DNA from: Tritrichomonas foetus
Lineage: Eukaryota > Parabasalia > Tritrichomonadida > Tritrichomonadidae
Direction: 5' to 3'
DNA length: 64,000 nucleotides
NCBI GenBank assembly: GCA_001839685.1
Contig: MLAK01000927.1
Span: forward strand, 99,552 to 163,551
A program made the position numbers and the translations under genes. The notes under the pieces are model-generated. The model saw only the letters and a program-made list of their open reading frames with translations. It searched no databases and was not told where the DNA came from. This document shows, one piece after another, positions 19,199 to 28,066 of the stretch; position 1 is the first letter of the stretch; every line of letters begins with the position of its first letter.

Positions 19199-20035
19199 TT
19201 ATTTTTTGCCTTCATCGTCGGATTCATCACGAACAAATTGATGATCTTTTTGCTCATTTGTAACTTCACTTTCAAACCGGGCAATATCATCCATATCAAA
19301 TTTATACCATTCTTTTGCTGTTGATATGATTTTACGATGAGAATCTGTGAAAAGTTTTGGATAGACAGTTTTTGAAACAAACTTTTCAACAGCACTTTGA
19401 AGTCCCCACCATTTAAAGTGGATTTTCACAACTTTAATGCACATGATCATATCACCATCATATTTTTCAGACCACTTTGGTGGCTTGTCGGGATCATATG
19501 AGCCTTTCTTCCCTTTCAATGGTGTATCAATTCCTCCTTCTGGGCAAACAAATCCTTCCATCACGTGTTCTGGCTTGTCCGGCTCGGGTTCACCATCGAC
19601 GATATCCAAGTAAACAACTTTTCTATTTTTAAGATCCTTTTCAGATAAACCAATCGCATTTTCAGGAATATCCATTCCAGTTTTATATTCAATGTGGCGT
19701 GACTCAACATCGAGAACGAAATCTTTACCCATTGCTGGAACAAAATTGATTGTACGATAATGAGGATAAGCATTATAGGATTTTTCATGAAAATGCAAAT
19801 ACTTGTCTGGAACAGCCCATCTGATGAATCCGGGGATCTTCGATTTGATGTGAAAGATTTTATATGTGTATTGGCCTTTCTCTTCGTCGTTTGAGAACGG
19901 TTCATTTTTAACTATTTCAATTCCTTCACCACCACTGCGTTCTTCGCGGATGTACTGCATGCACATGTATCTGTTGGCGATTCCATATTTGACGAGCTTT
20001 GTTGGGACAATGATTCTAAATTCGACAATCTTCAT
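19199..20035 (-). CDS. Phosphatidylinositol transfer protein (class I PITP-like)
   Basis: 278 residues from the chosen ATG at 20035. The open frame continues upstream to 20128, but the PITP family starts exactly at this Met (MKIVEFRIIVPTKLVKYGIA), so the upstream hydrophobic stretch is not counted. The family core is clear: GGEGIEIVKNEPF, EKGQYTYKIFHIKSKIPGFI, HEKSYNAYPHYRT, and the 'WWGLQSAVEKFV' region near the C-terminus that lines the lipid pocket. The protein ends in an acidic tail (RDESDDEGKK). Soluble PITPs exchange phosphatidylinositol and phosphatidylcholine between membranes and support phosphoinositide signalling. A TCATT lies directly before the ATG, so the leader would be only a few bases. 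Confidence 0.9.
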   Translation of the reverse strand: MKIVEFRIIVPTKLVKYGIANRYMCMQYIREERSGGEGIEIVKNEPFSNDEEKGQYTYKIFHIKSKIPGFIRWAVPDKYLHFHEKSYNAYPHYRTINFVPAMGKDFVLDVESRHIEYKTGMDIPENAIGLSEKDLKNRKVVYLDIVDGEPEPDKPEHVMEGFVCPEGGIDTPLKGKKGSYDPDKPPKWSEKYDGDMIMCIKVVKIHFKWWGLQSAVEKFVSKTVYPKLFTDSHRKIISTAKEWYKFDMDDIARFESEVTNEQKDHQFVRDESDDEGKK

Positions 20036-20040
20036 AATGA
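20036..20040 (-). promoter_or_regulatory. Possible initiator TCATT abutting the start codon
   Basis: TCATT immediately precedes the PITP start codon on the minus strand. This would give an extremely short leader, so it may be chance. Confidence 0.3.
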
Positions 20041-21034
20041 CGAATAAATTTTGTTTCTTTTTATCTGAGTAGCGTACTGCAATTGAAAAAGTTAGTATCA
20101 CTAATATAAAGTAATGAAAATAACTCAAAAAATTGTGAATATTATTTTTATCATGTGAAAAAACTGTGTTTCGATTATAAATAATTCTGAAAATAGCCGA
20201 ATAACCTGAATTGTCATAAAAATATATAAGCCTTATATAAGGATTTTCTTATGTATAAAATATATTGAAACACAGAAAATAAATTTACTTTTTCAAAAAC
20301 CATATATTTCGAAAGATATTCGAAAAATAGTATAAGGGTGACTGGTTTTCCCTGGTCATTCCCATTCAATAAATTGTTAGCTTGCATTTAATAATTCAAT
20401 GGATACAATTAATTTGAATGAATATCTATTTTTATCAGTATTTAGCCTTGATTGAATTCTATAATCGCACGTTTAAAATAATTTAAATTCTTTTCCGGTA
20501 AGAACAATCGCTGATAGAGTAGTGACATTTTCGATATTACTTCTAGTGTTTATATATGATTTATTAACCTTGATATTTAATATGAATAGTTTTGTCGTTC
20601 GATATAATAAAATATTTTTTTTCGAAAACGCCATGAAATATCTTTCCTACAATAAAAATGTACTTAATAAACATTCATAGATACTTGAATAGTGAATTAT
20701 ACAACCTACATTCAAAAAAGTTGTTCACCTATTATTTTTTCCATCTTTTAAGAGATTTCAACATGCTAGAGCTATTTAATTTCGCATACTTGATCTATGC
20801 ATTTTATTCCTTCTATCAAAATAACCTCATTTTTACCTCGAAAATTATCTTCATAAATGTTGCTCATTGGAAAACGAGTCTGTGAATCATTATTTTATAT
20901 AAATAGTAATAAAATAGAAATTACAATAATTATTTTTGCTAAGATTCAAAAACGCTAAAAAAAATAGAAATTCATATAATAATAAAAACATTTTTATTAT
21001 ATATCTCGGAATAAAAACAAATATACAACCATTA
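20041..21034. other. Intergenic, nothing seen
   Basis: About 1 kb upstream of the PITP gene and downstream of the CEP76-like gene. The plus-strand frame at 20658-20885 is Phe/Tyr/Ile-rich and looks spurious. No repeat or RNA gene is visible. Confidence 0.5.
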
Positions 21035-22564
21035 TTATAACGGGAAAATAGCACCAAATAAAATCCATGTTACATATAAATTTTCAGCATATGGAAAAAT
21101 TGCTAATGAGAGTGTGAATAATTCTGATTGAGGTGAAAGCATTATATTTGATGCTTTTGTCTGTAATGCCATAAAAATGGATTTAGGATCAGCGGAGTGA
21201 ACACAAAATGGTGCTAATTTAATTGTAGATTTTGGTGGAATTAAATGTCGAATAGCATCATTTACTGGAGGTGCCCAAATATCACAAGATTCATTCAATT
21301 TAGAAGATTCATAAGTTTGGAGTAGTGGCCTCATTGCAATTTCAATTGGCTTATTAAATCGAGTCATTTTTGTATGTCTAACAGCACAAATCATTTTCTT
21401 AACTTCATTTTCTATATCCTCTTCATCAAGAGAATCACACCTAATCAAAGCTGGCTGTGACAAGGGATCAGGCATTTCAAATCTCTTCCATATTCTGGGA
21501 TCATCTGTAACAGCAGGTGGATTTTCAACAAGCGGTTCCAAACGGCACCGATATCCATATAAAATTGTTGTTGGAAGAGTTTCAACATTCACTCTTTCGA
21601 CTTTAAATGGATCCCAAAGTGTTGCATATTTTTCATGAACAGTTAAAACTTTAGTACCACAGACATACGCTTCATAACCAAATCCACAAAATATAGAACA
21701 CAACAATGCACAAATATCAGCTTTGCTTCCACATCTTGATGCTAGTAATGAATGAATTGAAAAACCACGTGTAAATACAGCCTCTTCTTCTTCGTTTATT
21801 TCTTCATTTACAATATTTCCAGTAGTTGCGTATCGTGGACGGTTTATAGTGAATAATCCAGTAAATCTGTTTGCATGAAAAGGTGTTGGAATAAGTCTTG
21901 ATGACAGTTTACAAATATGCGTTGCGTTTGGTGTTTCATTTCGAAGTAAGTTTTCTAATTCAGCTTGCGTACAAAGCTGTGGAGACATTTGCAGTTTAAC
22001 ATGAACAACGCCACAAGCGTCACCTGTTCGAGGATCATTTAAAGTGACGGGAAGACCGATGTATCCTGCTAAGGCACGACGCCAATCAAATGATCCTGTT
22101 CCATAAACACATGTACTTGGACCAGCAACTAAAACTGCACATATTGAGCCCGCGCCATAATGAATTAATTCGTCAACAGGTTCTGGAAGTTCGATGTTAA
22201 AAGTATCGAAAAACTTTGGATCAGCATCTGCTTCAACTTGTGAACTTCTCCATCGGCGACCAGCTACATTAAAATCTAACAAAATTCTTGTGCTTGGATC
22301 AGCATCCATGATTTCGATGAATGAAGATGCTCGAACAACAGTGATAGAGAGGACTTGGCCACTAGGTGGATTTGGTCTCTGTATTGTCATTTTTGGCAAT
22401 TCAACAACCGGTTCAGGATGAATAATTCGTTGTTTCGGAGGAACGGCAGCTGCCATTCTTTTTTGAAGAAAATCATGAACATATTGTTTCATATCTACAT
22501 TTGACGTAAAGCGTTTTAATCGTTCGCGATCAGAATCAGTGATATCGACATTGGGAATCGACAT
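21035..22564 (-). CDS. CEP76: CEP76-like protein (C2 plus transglutaminase-like domain)
   Basis: 509 residues from the ATG at 22564; the frame upstream of it is entered only by GTG. Residues about 65-200 form a C2-like beta domain (VLSITVVRASSFIEIMDADP, STRILLDFNVAGRRWRSSQV, GVVHVKLQMSP). Residues about 265-370 form a transglutaminase/protease-like domain, with FSIHSLLASRCGSKADICAL, LLCSIFCGFGYEAYVCGTK and ATLWDPF. This is the CEP76 pattern '(w)hsfLs.rkGd.edHa.LLCsLLLGFGldAyVcvGTK'. The protein is somewhat shorter than animal CEP76. In animals CEP76 sits at centrioles and restrains their reduplication; related C2/TGL proteins occur in ciliary transition zones. The catalytic triad is not evident, as in CEP76. 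Confidence 0.75.
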   Translation of the reverse strand: MSIPNVDITDSDRERLKRFTSNVDMKQYVHDFLQKRMAAAVPPKQRIIHPEPVVELPKMTIQRPNPPSGQVLSITVVRASSFIEIMDADPSTRILLDFNVAGRRWRSSQVEADADPKFFDTFNIELPEPVDELIHYGAGSICAVLVAGPSTCVYGTGSFDWRRALAGYIGLPVTLNDPRTGDACGVVHVKLQMSPQLCTQAELENLLRNETPNATHICKLSSRLIPTPFHANRFTGLFTINRPRYATTGNIVNEEINEEEEAVFTRGFSIHSLLASRCGSKADICALLCSIFCGFGYEAYVCGTKVLTVHEKYATLWDPFKVERVNVETLPTTILYGYRCRLEPLVENPPAVTDDPRIWKRFEMPDPLSQPALIRCDSLDEEDIENEVKKMICAVRHTKMTRFNKPIEIAMRPLLQTYESSKLNESCDIWAPPVNDAIRHLIPPKSTIKLAPFCVHSADPKSIFMALQTKASNIMLSPQSELFTLSLAIFPYAENLYVTWILFGAIFPL

Positions 22565-22905
22565 TTTAAATTTTAAACGTTCACATGATTCCACTTTTTC
22601 AGAATAATATTCACATCATATTTATGATTTACATTTGATATAGAGACACCACTACCTTCAAAAATTCATCTAATGCTACGACAAGAAGAGTTAACCTTAA
22701 CCATTGCTTATCATGCATAAACTTTCCCAAAATTTTGGAATTAGAATTCATCAATCACTTCAAAACCATTAAACAATACAATTTCATTGATTAATTTTTA
22801 CGTTGTTTTTAGTTTTCTTGAATGAAATTCATTTTTTAAAACAAAACCTATTTTCGGTTGAAAAAAGCCTTTATGAAACATGAAAAATTGAAATAAAATG
22901 CTTTA
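22565..22905. other. Intergenic, nothing seen
   Basis: 341 AT-rich bases between two minus-strand genes; no distinct element recognised. Confidence 0.5.
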
Positions 22906-24159
22906 TTACAAATTTGCCATCGCATATAGCCTCAACTCCTCGAAATTATTGAAAACGTATTTAACGAGTTTCACATGTTCATCAATATCTTCCACGTCCA
23001 TCATCTCGCGGCAACTGTGCATAGCGAGACATGCCACTCCAGTGTCTACTGTTGTCACGCCTTCGAGCATTTCCATTTTTGGACCAATCGTTCCACCTCC
23101 TCTTGGCCCATTTTTAGTGCCTAAAACTTGATATTTTATTTGCCCACGAATTGCTGCTTCAGTGAGTAAAGCATTTCCACCAACATCGAAGGCGTAATTT
23201 GACTTATAACTGGTTTTAATAACTATTCCGCCACCCGGACGCAACTGGTGTTTCACTTCACCCATTCCGTCGTAGTTTGGATGTTGAAGATGAGCGGTAT
23301 CACAAGAAACTATTAAACTGCGGGCCTTTAATGAAAGTATGTCGGTTTTCGTAGATAGTAGCTCCCAAACTGTTCCTAACTGGTCAGACAGCGCACCTGT
23401 GCGTGTTCGTGATCCAATTTCTTCTGAATCGAATATGGCCAAAATATTGACTGTATCTTTGGCCTCACTTTCTATGAAGCCTTTCAAACAGCTGTATGCT
23501 GAGCTGAGATCATCTAGTCTTGGCGACGTAATAATATTTTCATTTATGATTGTCGCTGGCCGAGCATCAACTAGTGAAATGTCATGTGATAAAATTGAAT
23601 CAACTGGATATCCAATTGTTTTGGCAATGAAAGGAAGTAATTCTGAGCCTCTCAGACCCAATATTGGATTCATCCCATTTTCACGATCCGCTGAAAATTG
23701 AAGTCCCTTTGAAAAGTCGTATGGCATTGGAATTGTTCCTATTGCTTTATTTGAAGAAAAGTTGACTCTTTTCAAATTACCATTTTCATCTTTGACGATG
23801 ACGGCTCCGGCAGCTTTGAGGTCTCTGCCGTACCAGGTATTGGCTAAGCCACCTGCGTAGTTGACAACACGAGCCGTACAAAGGTCTGCTGCGCTTGAAT
23901 CGAAAATCGGTTTTAATTTTAATTGGGGCGAATCGTTGTGGGCGGCAAAAACAACAGCCGATTTGAATCCACCAATATCAACTGCAATAAGGGATCGACC
24001 GTCACGAACAATAAAGAAGCGGTTGGGGATTTCGTCTGGTAAATCACTTTCGAAAAGTTCGACATATCCACGATTGAGAAGCAATGGGCGAGCATATTCA
24101 ATATATTGATATGGTGTTGTTGATTTGGTCATAAAGTCAGCAAATTCTTCTGCACTCAT
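22906..24159 (-). CDS. DNPEP: M18 aspartyl aminopeptidase
   Basis: 417 residues. The M18 metal-binding and catalytic positions are all identifiable: His74 and Asp76 in AAHNDSPQLKLKP, Asp216 in SPRLDDLSSAY, Glu246/247 in DSEEIGS, Asp287 in SCDTAHLQHPN, and His381 in AMHSCREM. The first motif reads HNDSP where most members have HTDSP, a mild change. These cytosolic dodecameric dizinc enzymes remove N-terminal Asp or Glu from peptides and finish protein turnover. Length is slightly below the animal enzyme (about 475), with the N-terminus and some loops trimmed. No targeting signal is visible. Confidence 0.92.
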   Translation of the reverse strand: MSAEEFADFMTKSTTPYQYIEYARPLLLNRGYVELFESDLPDEIPNRFFIVRDGRSLIAVDIGGFKSAVVFAAHNDSPQLKLKPIFDSSAADLCTARVVNYAGGLANTWYGRDLKAAGAVIVKDENGNLKRVNFSSNKAIGTIPMPYDFSKGLQFSADRENGMNPILGLRGSELLPFIAKTIGYPVDSILSHDISLVDARPATIINENIITSPRLDDLSSAYSCLKGFIESEAKDTVNILAIFDSEEIGSRTRTGALSDQLGTVWELLSTKTDILSLKARSLIVSCDTAHLQHPNYDGMGEVKHQLRPGGGIVIKTSYKSNYAFDVGGNALLTEAAIRGQIKYQVLGTKNGPRGGGTIGPKMEMLEGVTTVDTGVACLAMHSCREMMDVEDIDEHVKLVKYVFNNFEELRLYAMANL

Positions 24160-24428
24160 CTTTGATATGCAAGTTTTGGAAATTAGTTTTGAGAAGTGTT
24201 TCTATCGGTACTGCAAAATAAATTGAATAAACACTTTAACTTTTTCTATAATTTTAATATAAAAAGGACGATAAAAATTTATTTTTATTTTGCATTTCTC
24301 AAAAGAATTTAGCTCAAATGATCTTATTTATCATTTATGACTTTACATTTTCATGAAACAAAGGAATGAATCAAAAAGGTTATTTTAAAAAAAATAAATT
24401 TTGAATATCGGAAAGATGATAGAAAGTT

Positions 24429-25049
24429 TTAGAAAAATTGCATCCAATCTTCACACTCGAAAGACTGGTCATTATAATTATTGAATATTTCGTTTTGATC
24501 TCCGTCAGGAATCATGAAGAAGTCTAGTGAGCTCGACACTGGCTGCTTTTCAACCAATGGAACCAACTTAACTTCAGATGACACTGACGACTGTTGAAAA
24601 CCCTGAATTGGAGAAGGAGGAGAAATTGGAGATGGTGTATCTTTTGTTTTTCTTCGATAAATCATCATCCATCGATTTCTTATGTTATTATCTGATCTAT
24701 TTGTAAAGAATTTTGATATTTTATTCCATCTGGCACCATATTCAAAATATTTACTTTCAAGTAGATCATCTTCTTCATGTGTCCAAGGTTCGGTTCTTAA
24801 TGCAGGGTTCACATAATTATTCCATCGCTCACGACATTGTCGTGCATTTCTGGTTTGCATTTTTTGTGAAATGCTCGCCCAATCTTTTGCTCCGTATTTT
24901 TCAACGAGTGCTAAAAGATGATTATCTTCTTCTGGTGTGAACTTTATCTTAAGTGTGTTTCTTCTGAAGCAAAATGCAAACTCACGTGGTATTTGTGCAA
25001 CGATGCCGGCAGCTGAGAATCCACGTGCGGAGACTCCGTTGAACATCAT
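24429..25049 (-). CDS. R2R3 Myb-like transcription factor
   Basis: 206 residues. Two Myb repeats are clear: R2 at about 34-84 (FTPEEDNHLLALVEKYGAKD... with W spacing and QCRERWNNYVNP) and R3 at about 87-133 (WTHEEDDLLESKYFEYGARW..., IRNRWMMIYRR). The R2-R3 linker NPALRTEPW matches the c-Myb type. The C-terminal third is Pro/Ser-rich and then acidic (FECEDWMQFF), a plausible activation region. Trichomonads carry many such two-repeat Mybs, some of which control iron-responsive promoters in T. vaginalis; the targets of this one are unknown. Two adjacent ATGs form the start, three or six bases after a TCACT initiator-like motif. Confidence 0.88.
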   Translation of the reverse strand: MMFNGVSARGFSAAGIVAQIPREFAFCFRRNTLKIKFTPEEDNHLLALVEKYGAKDWASISQKMQTRNARQCRERWNNYVNPALRTEPWTHEEDDLLESKYFEYGARWNKISKFFTNRSDNNIRNRWMMIYRRKTKDTPSPISPPSPIQGFQQSSVSSEVKLVPLVEKQPVSSSLDFFMIPDGDQNEIFNNYNDQSFECEDWMQFF

Positions 25050-25052
25050 GCA

Positions 25053-25057
25053 AGTGA
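25053..25057 (-). promoter_or_regulatory. Initiator-like TCACT
   Basis: TCACTTGC precedes the first ATG of the Myb gene on the minus strand, three bases away. Confidence 0.45.
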
Positions 25058-25300
25058 AGCGACCGCATCTTTCAATATTTTTCTATGTTTTATTCATTCA
25101 TTTTATTTTTGATGAGTTAGTTACTCCATGTCAAATCATTCAAGTTGAATAATTCCACAATTAAGATGCACACAATTAGATTTCATTTTAAAGATAATTA
25201 AGGGATTTTGAATTACTCTCATGAAGAATTGTCAGAATTCTAAGAATCTTAATAAAAATACTTGACTATTGAAAATAAGAAGTATTATCTTAATTTTGAG

Positions 25301-25318
25301 TGACCAAAATTTTGGTCA
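25301..25318. repeat. Perfect 18-bp palindrome
   Basis: TGACCAAAATTTTGGTCA is an exact palindrome with no spacer, about 250 bases upstream of the Myb start codon. It could bind a dimeric factor. Confidence 0.7.
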
Positions 25319-26379
25319 GAAAAATATGATTGGGATTTCTCCAATTTCTATTAGTAAATTTCGTTTCTTTCGAAGTTTATTTTGAAGTGAAAAGTAAACA
25401 TGAATTAGTTAATGTCGTAAAACTGTAAGATATTCCTCCGAAAGAGAAAATAGGTTCTGCTGATAAAATAATTGAGTTGGATTTAGAAAATAATTGAAAA
25501 ATCCCAAATAATCGATGGTTATTTAATGAAAAATCTAGCCGATTTTATATGAAGACTATTTCATTGAACTAAGTATATTTTACATGAAGGAGAGATGGAG
25601 TTCCAAAACATTCTTTTTTGACACAAGTTTGACAATAATCCAAATTATTAAGAAACTGCAGTGGCATTTGTCAGCTATTGTCAAAAAATGATTTTATCTC
25701 AACATTCACTCAAAACACATTTTTTTATGATCAACGAATAGTTTAAACATATGTCTAAAGCATCCTTTATTTAACAAATCAATAGAGTTAACTTGATTTT
25801 ATGACATTGCAACAATTATTCATTTTCTAAACATACATTTTCTTTCGTAATTTCACCTTCTTCTTTTATTGTAAGTTTCTAACATAAGTTTAAATATATT
25901 TACAAACAATGAGCTTGGAAGTTTCTTCAAATCGACGTTTAAGATATTTTTCTGTCAGAAATCATAATACTTATGCTCTCAATAAAATGAGTTAGTATTC
26001 ACCATCTGGTTATAGAAAAAAGTTTGCACCAAATTCACTAATAATGATTTTTCCAGATAAGAATCATTCTTAAACTGTCTTTAGTGATCAATAAGCGAAA
26101 TATGTCTTTATATCATTTTATATAAAATATAATTGAAGTTCAAAATCCTTCCAATATTATTGGTTGGAAGTTCAGAATGAAATTTGGGTACTTTTTCATT
26201 ATTCTTACACTTTTATCACTTTTAATGTCAATTTCTAATTTAGTTCTTATATTCTAAGTTGTCAACACATCAAAAAATGAAAAAAGTGATTTTCTTGTCA
26301 TATAACATGTCACAAATTCTTTCACATGATATTCAAAAAGTTGGTATTTATTTTCTTTTTCTTTCAGTACGTTAATTGT

Positions 26380-26384
26380 TCATT
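26380..26384 (+). promoter_or_regulatory. Initiator-like TCATT
   Basis: TCATTTAAAAAATCACGG directly precedes the ATG at 26398. It supports that ATG over the in-frame one at 26326. Confidence 0.5.
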
Positions 26385-26397
26385 TAAAAAATCACGG

Positions 26398-27870
26398 ATG
26401 GAGAATCCAGCGGAAGTCCAAGAGTTGCGCAATAAATTGCGTATGATGAAATTACCTCAAGACGATATTCTAAACATTGTTCGTCGCCAACAGCGTGCAA
26501 TTCATAAACAAAAGCAAGCCAATGATACAATTCGCAATGAAATCACTGAATATGAGAACCAAATCCGAAATTTAGATAAAGACATCGAAAAGTATAAAAA
26601 TAACGAAGAACTTCAAAAGTTGCACTCACAATTCAAGAGTTTGACAAACAAAAATAGCATCATCGCCGCAGACTTGGCTGCCGAAGAAGGCAAGCGCAAG
26701 AAACTTGAAGAGGAGGTATCAAAAGCAAATTCCAAAGCCGGCGGTCTTTTCCAGCAATTGCATGAAAACGAACAATTGCAAAGTCGTTTGAGAACAATGG
26801 AAAACCGTCTAGATAAAGCTCTATTGAGATACAACAAGACTTTGATCAAATTGGCTTCAATGAGGTCAGAAATTGATGAAACTCGAAAAAATCGAGCCAC
26901 CTTCAGAAACATCATTAAAAATGCAGACATGGACAGTCAAGCAAAAGACCAAGAATTGACCAATTTAATTTCTATCTCAAATGATGCATATTCTGAACGA
27001 GATAGAATGAAAATGGAGCTCGTGAGAATTAAGCAAGCTGAAAAAGAAGACATTCAACTCTATGAAACTGAACTTTCTCGTTTGAATCAAACAATTGAAG
27101 GTCAAAGGTTGACACAGAATCGACCAAGGCAACAATCAGTTGTTCCATCAATTAACAGCCAAATGGGATCACAAAATGATCAACAAGAAGAACTTACACA
27201 ATTAACTGATCAATTACAAACCACTATTCAGAAAACACTCGATTTAACAGGAATGGCAAGCGTTGAGGAATTGATCGCACACGCTGATGAAGTTGAACGT
27301 GAAAATTTCTCGTTATACAATTTTGTGGTTGAACATGGTGCAAATAAATCCAAGCTACAAGATGAAATTGATGCACTTGAACTTCAACATCAAGTTCTCT
27401 TGAAACAAGTGAATGTTAAAGATGATGAACAATCAGAAAAATTCCAAGAGTTAACAAATAAAATCGAAAATATAACGAATCAATTAAATGAAGTAAATGA
27501 AACAAAAGCTAAAAATGAAGCAGAATTTACTTCTATTTATGAAGCTATTCAGAAATTATTCGAATTCTATGAATGTTCATGGGATGAAGCACCTGATGAA
27601 ACTCATCGTGTCGGTCCAATGAATGCAATGTTCTGTTTATCACAAATTGAAAATGCAATAGCGAACATGATGAATGAAATATGCGAGAAAACAAAGGTTC
27701 TCTATCAAATGAGAGGACAAGATCCAAAATCTCTTCTTGTAGATGATAAATCAGATGCTTCACAAGCTAAATCACATACAAAAGCAGTTGAAAGAGATTT
27801 AACTAAAGAGAAGTGCATTGAATCTAATAAGCCATTAACACTTGAAGAAATGAGAGCTCTTTTAGGTTAA
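26398..27870 (+). CDS. Outer-arm dynein docking complex-like coiled-coil protein
   Basis: 490 residues from the ATG at 26398. The frame extends 24 codons upstream to 26326 through a hydrophobic Phe/Ile stretch, but an initiator-like TCATTT lies between the two ATGs and base composition changes at the second, so I choose the later start. Nearly the whole protein is coiled coil. 'LIKLASMRSEIDETRKNRATF' and 'ENFSLYNFVVEHGANKSKLQ' correspond to conserved stretches of the CCDC63/CCDC114 (ODAD1) and Chlamydomonas DC2 family, and the usual weakly conserved C-terminal tail follows. These proteins bind doublet microtubules and anchor outer dynein arms in motile axonemes. The family assignment is likely; orthology to a specific member is not settled. 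Confidence 0.7.
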   Translation: MENPAEVQELRNKLRMMKLPQDDILNIVRRQQRAIHKQKQANDTIRNEITEYENQIRNLDKDIEKYKNNEELQKLHSQFKSLTNKNSIIAADLAAEEGKRKKLEEEVSKANSKAGGLFQQLHENEQLQSRLRTMENRLDKALLRYNKTLIKLASMRSEIDETRKNRATFRNIIKNADMDSQAKDQELTNLISISNDAYSERDRMKMELVRIKQAEKEDIQLYETELSRLNQTIEGQRLTQNRPRQQSVVPSINSQMGSQNDQQEELTQLTDQLQTTIQKTLDLTGMASVEELIAHADEVERENFSLYNFVVEHGANKSKLQDEIDALELQHQVLLKQVNVKDDEQSEKFQELTNKIENITNQLNEVNETKAKNEAEFTSIYEAIQKLFEFYECSWDEAPDETHRVGPMNAMFCLSQIENAIANMMNEICEKTKVLYQMRGQDPKSLLVDDKSDASQAKSHTKAVERDLTKEKCIESNKPLTLEEMRALLG

Positions 27871-28066
27871 GACTCATTTCTAATTCCTTAATCTTTTATT
27901 TATTATTAAAAATGCTTGATTTTAAACTTACTTTATTCATTATTATTCAAAATGATTAAAAGAAATTGAAAATTTGTTTCGAGTTGTGTATTTCTGAAAT
28001 AAAACTCAGAAAAACAATTTAGAATCGGTATATATATTATCGGTATTTTATTATGCAGTTAAATAT

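Larger units (their letters stand above)
25050..26397. other. Divergent intergenic region, 1.35 kb
   Basis: One of the longest gene-free stretches here, between the divergent Myb and docking-complex-like genes. It holds a perfect 18-bp palindrome (25301-25318) and the initiator at 26380. Short protein-like pieces around 25580-25690 are interrupted by stops and not assignable. Confidence 0.5.

Noticed and set aside
20036..20128. 31-residue N-terminal extension of the PITP gene
   Set aside because: The family starts at the Met encoded at 20035; the extension is hydrophobic AT-rich sequence.
20658..20885. 75-residue hydrophobic plus-strand frame
   Set aside because: Phe/Ile/Tyr-rich as expected for chance frames in AT-rich DNA, with no initiator or conserved motif.
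26326..26397. Upstream extension of the docking-complex-like gene with a signal-peptide-like stretch
   Set aside because: An initiator lies inside the extension, composition shifts at 26398, and a signal peptide makes no sense on an axonemal coiled-coil protein.
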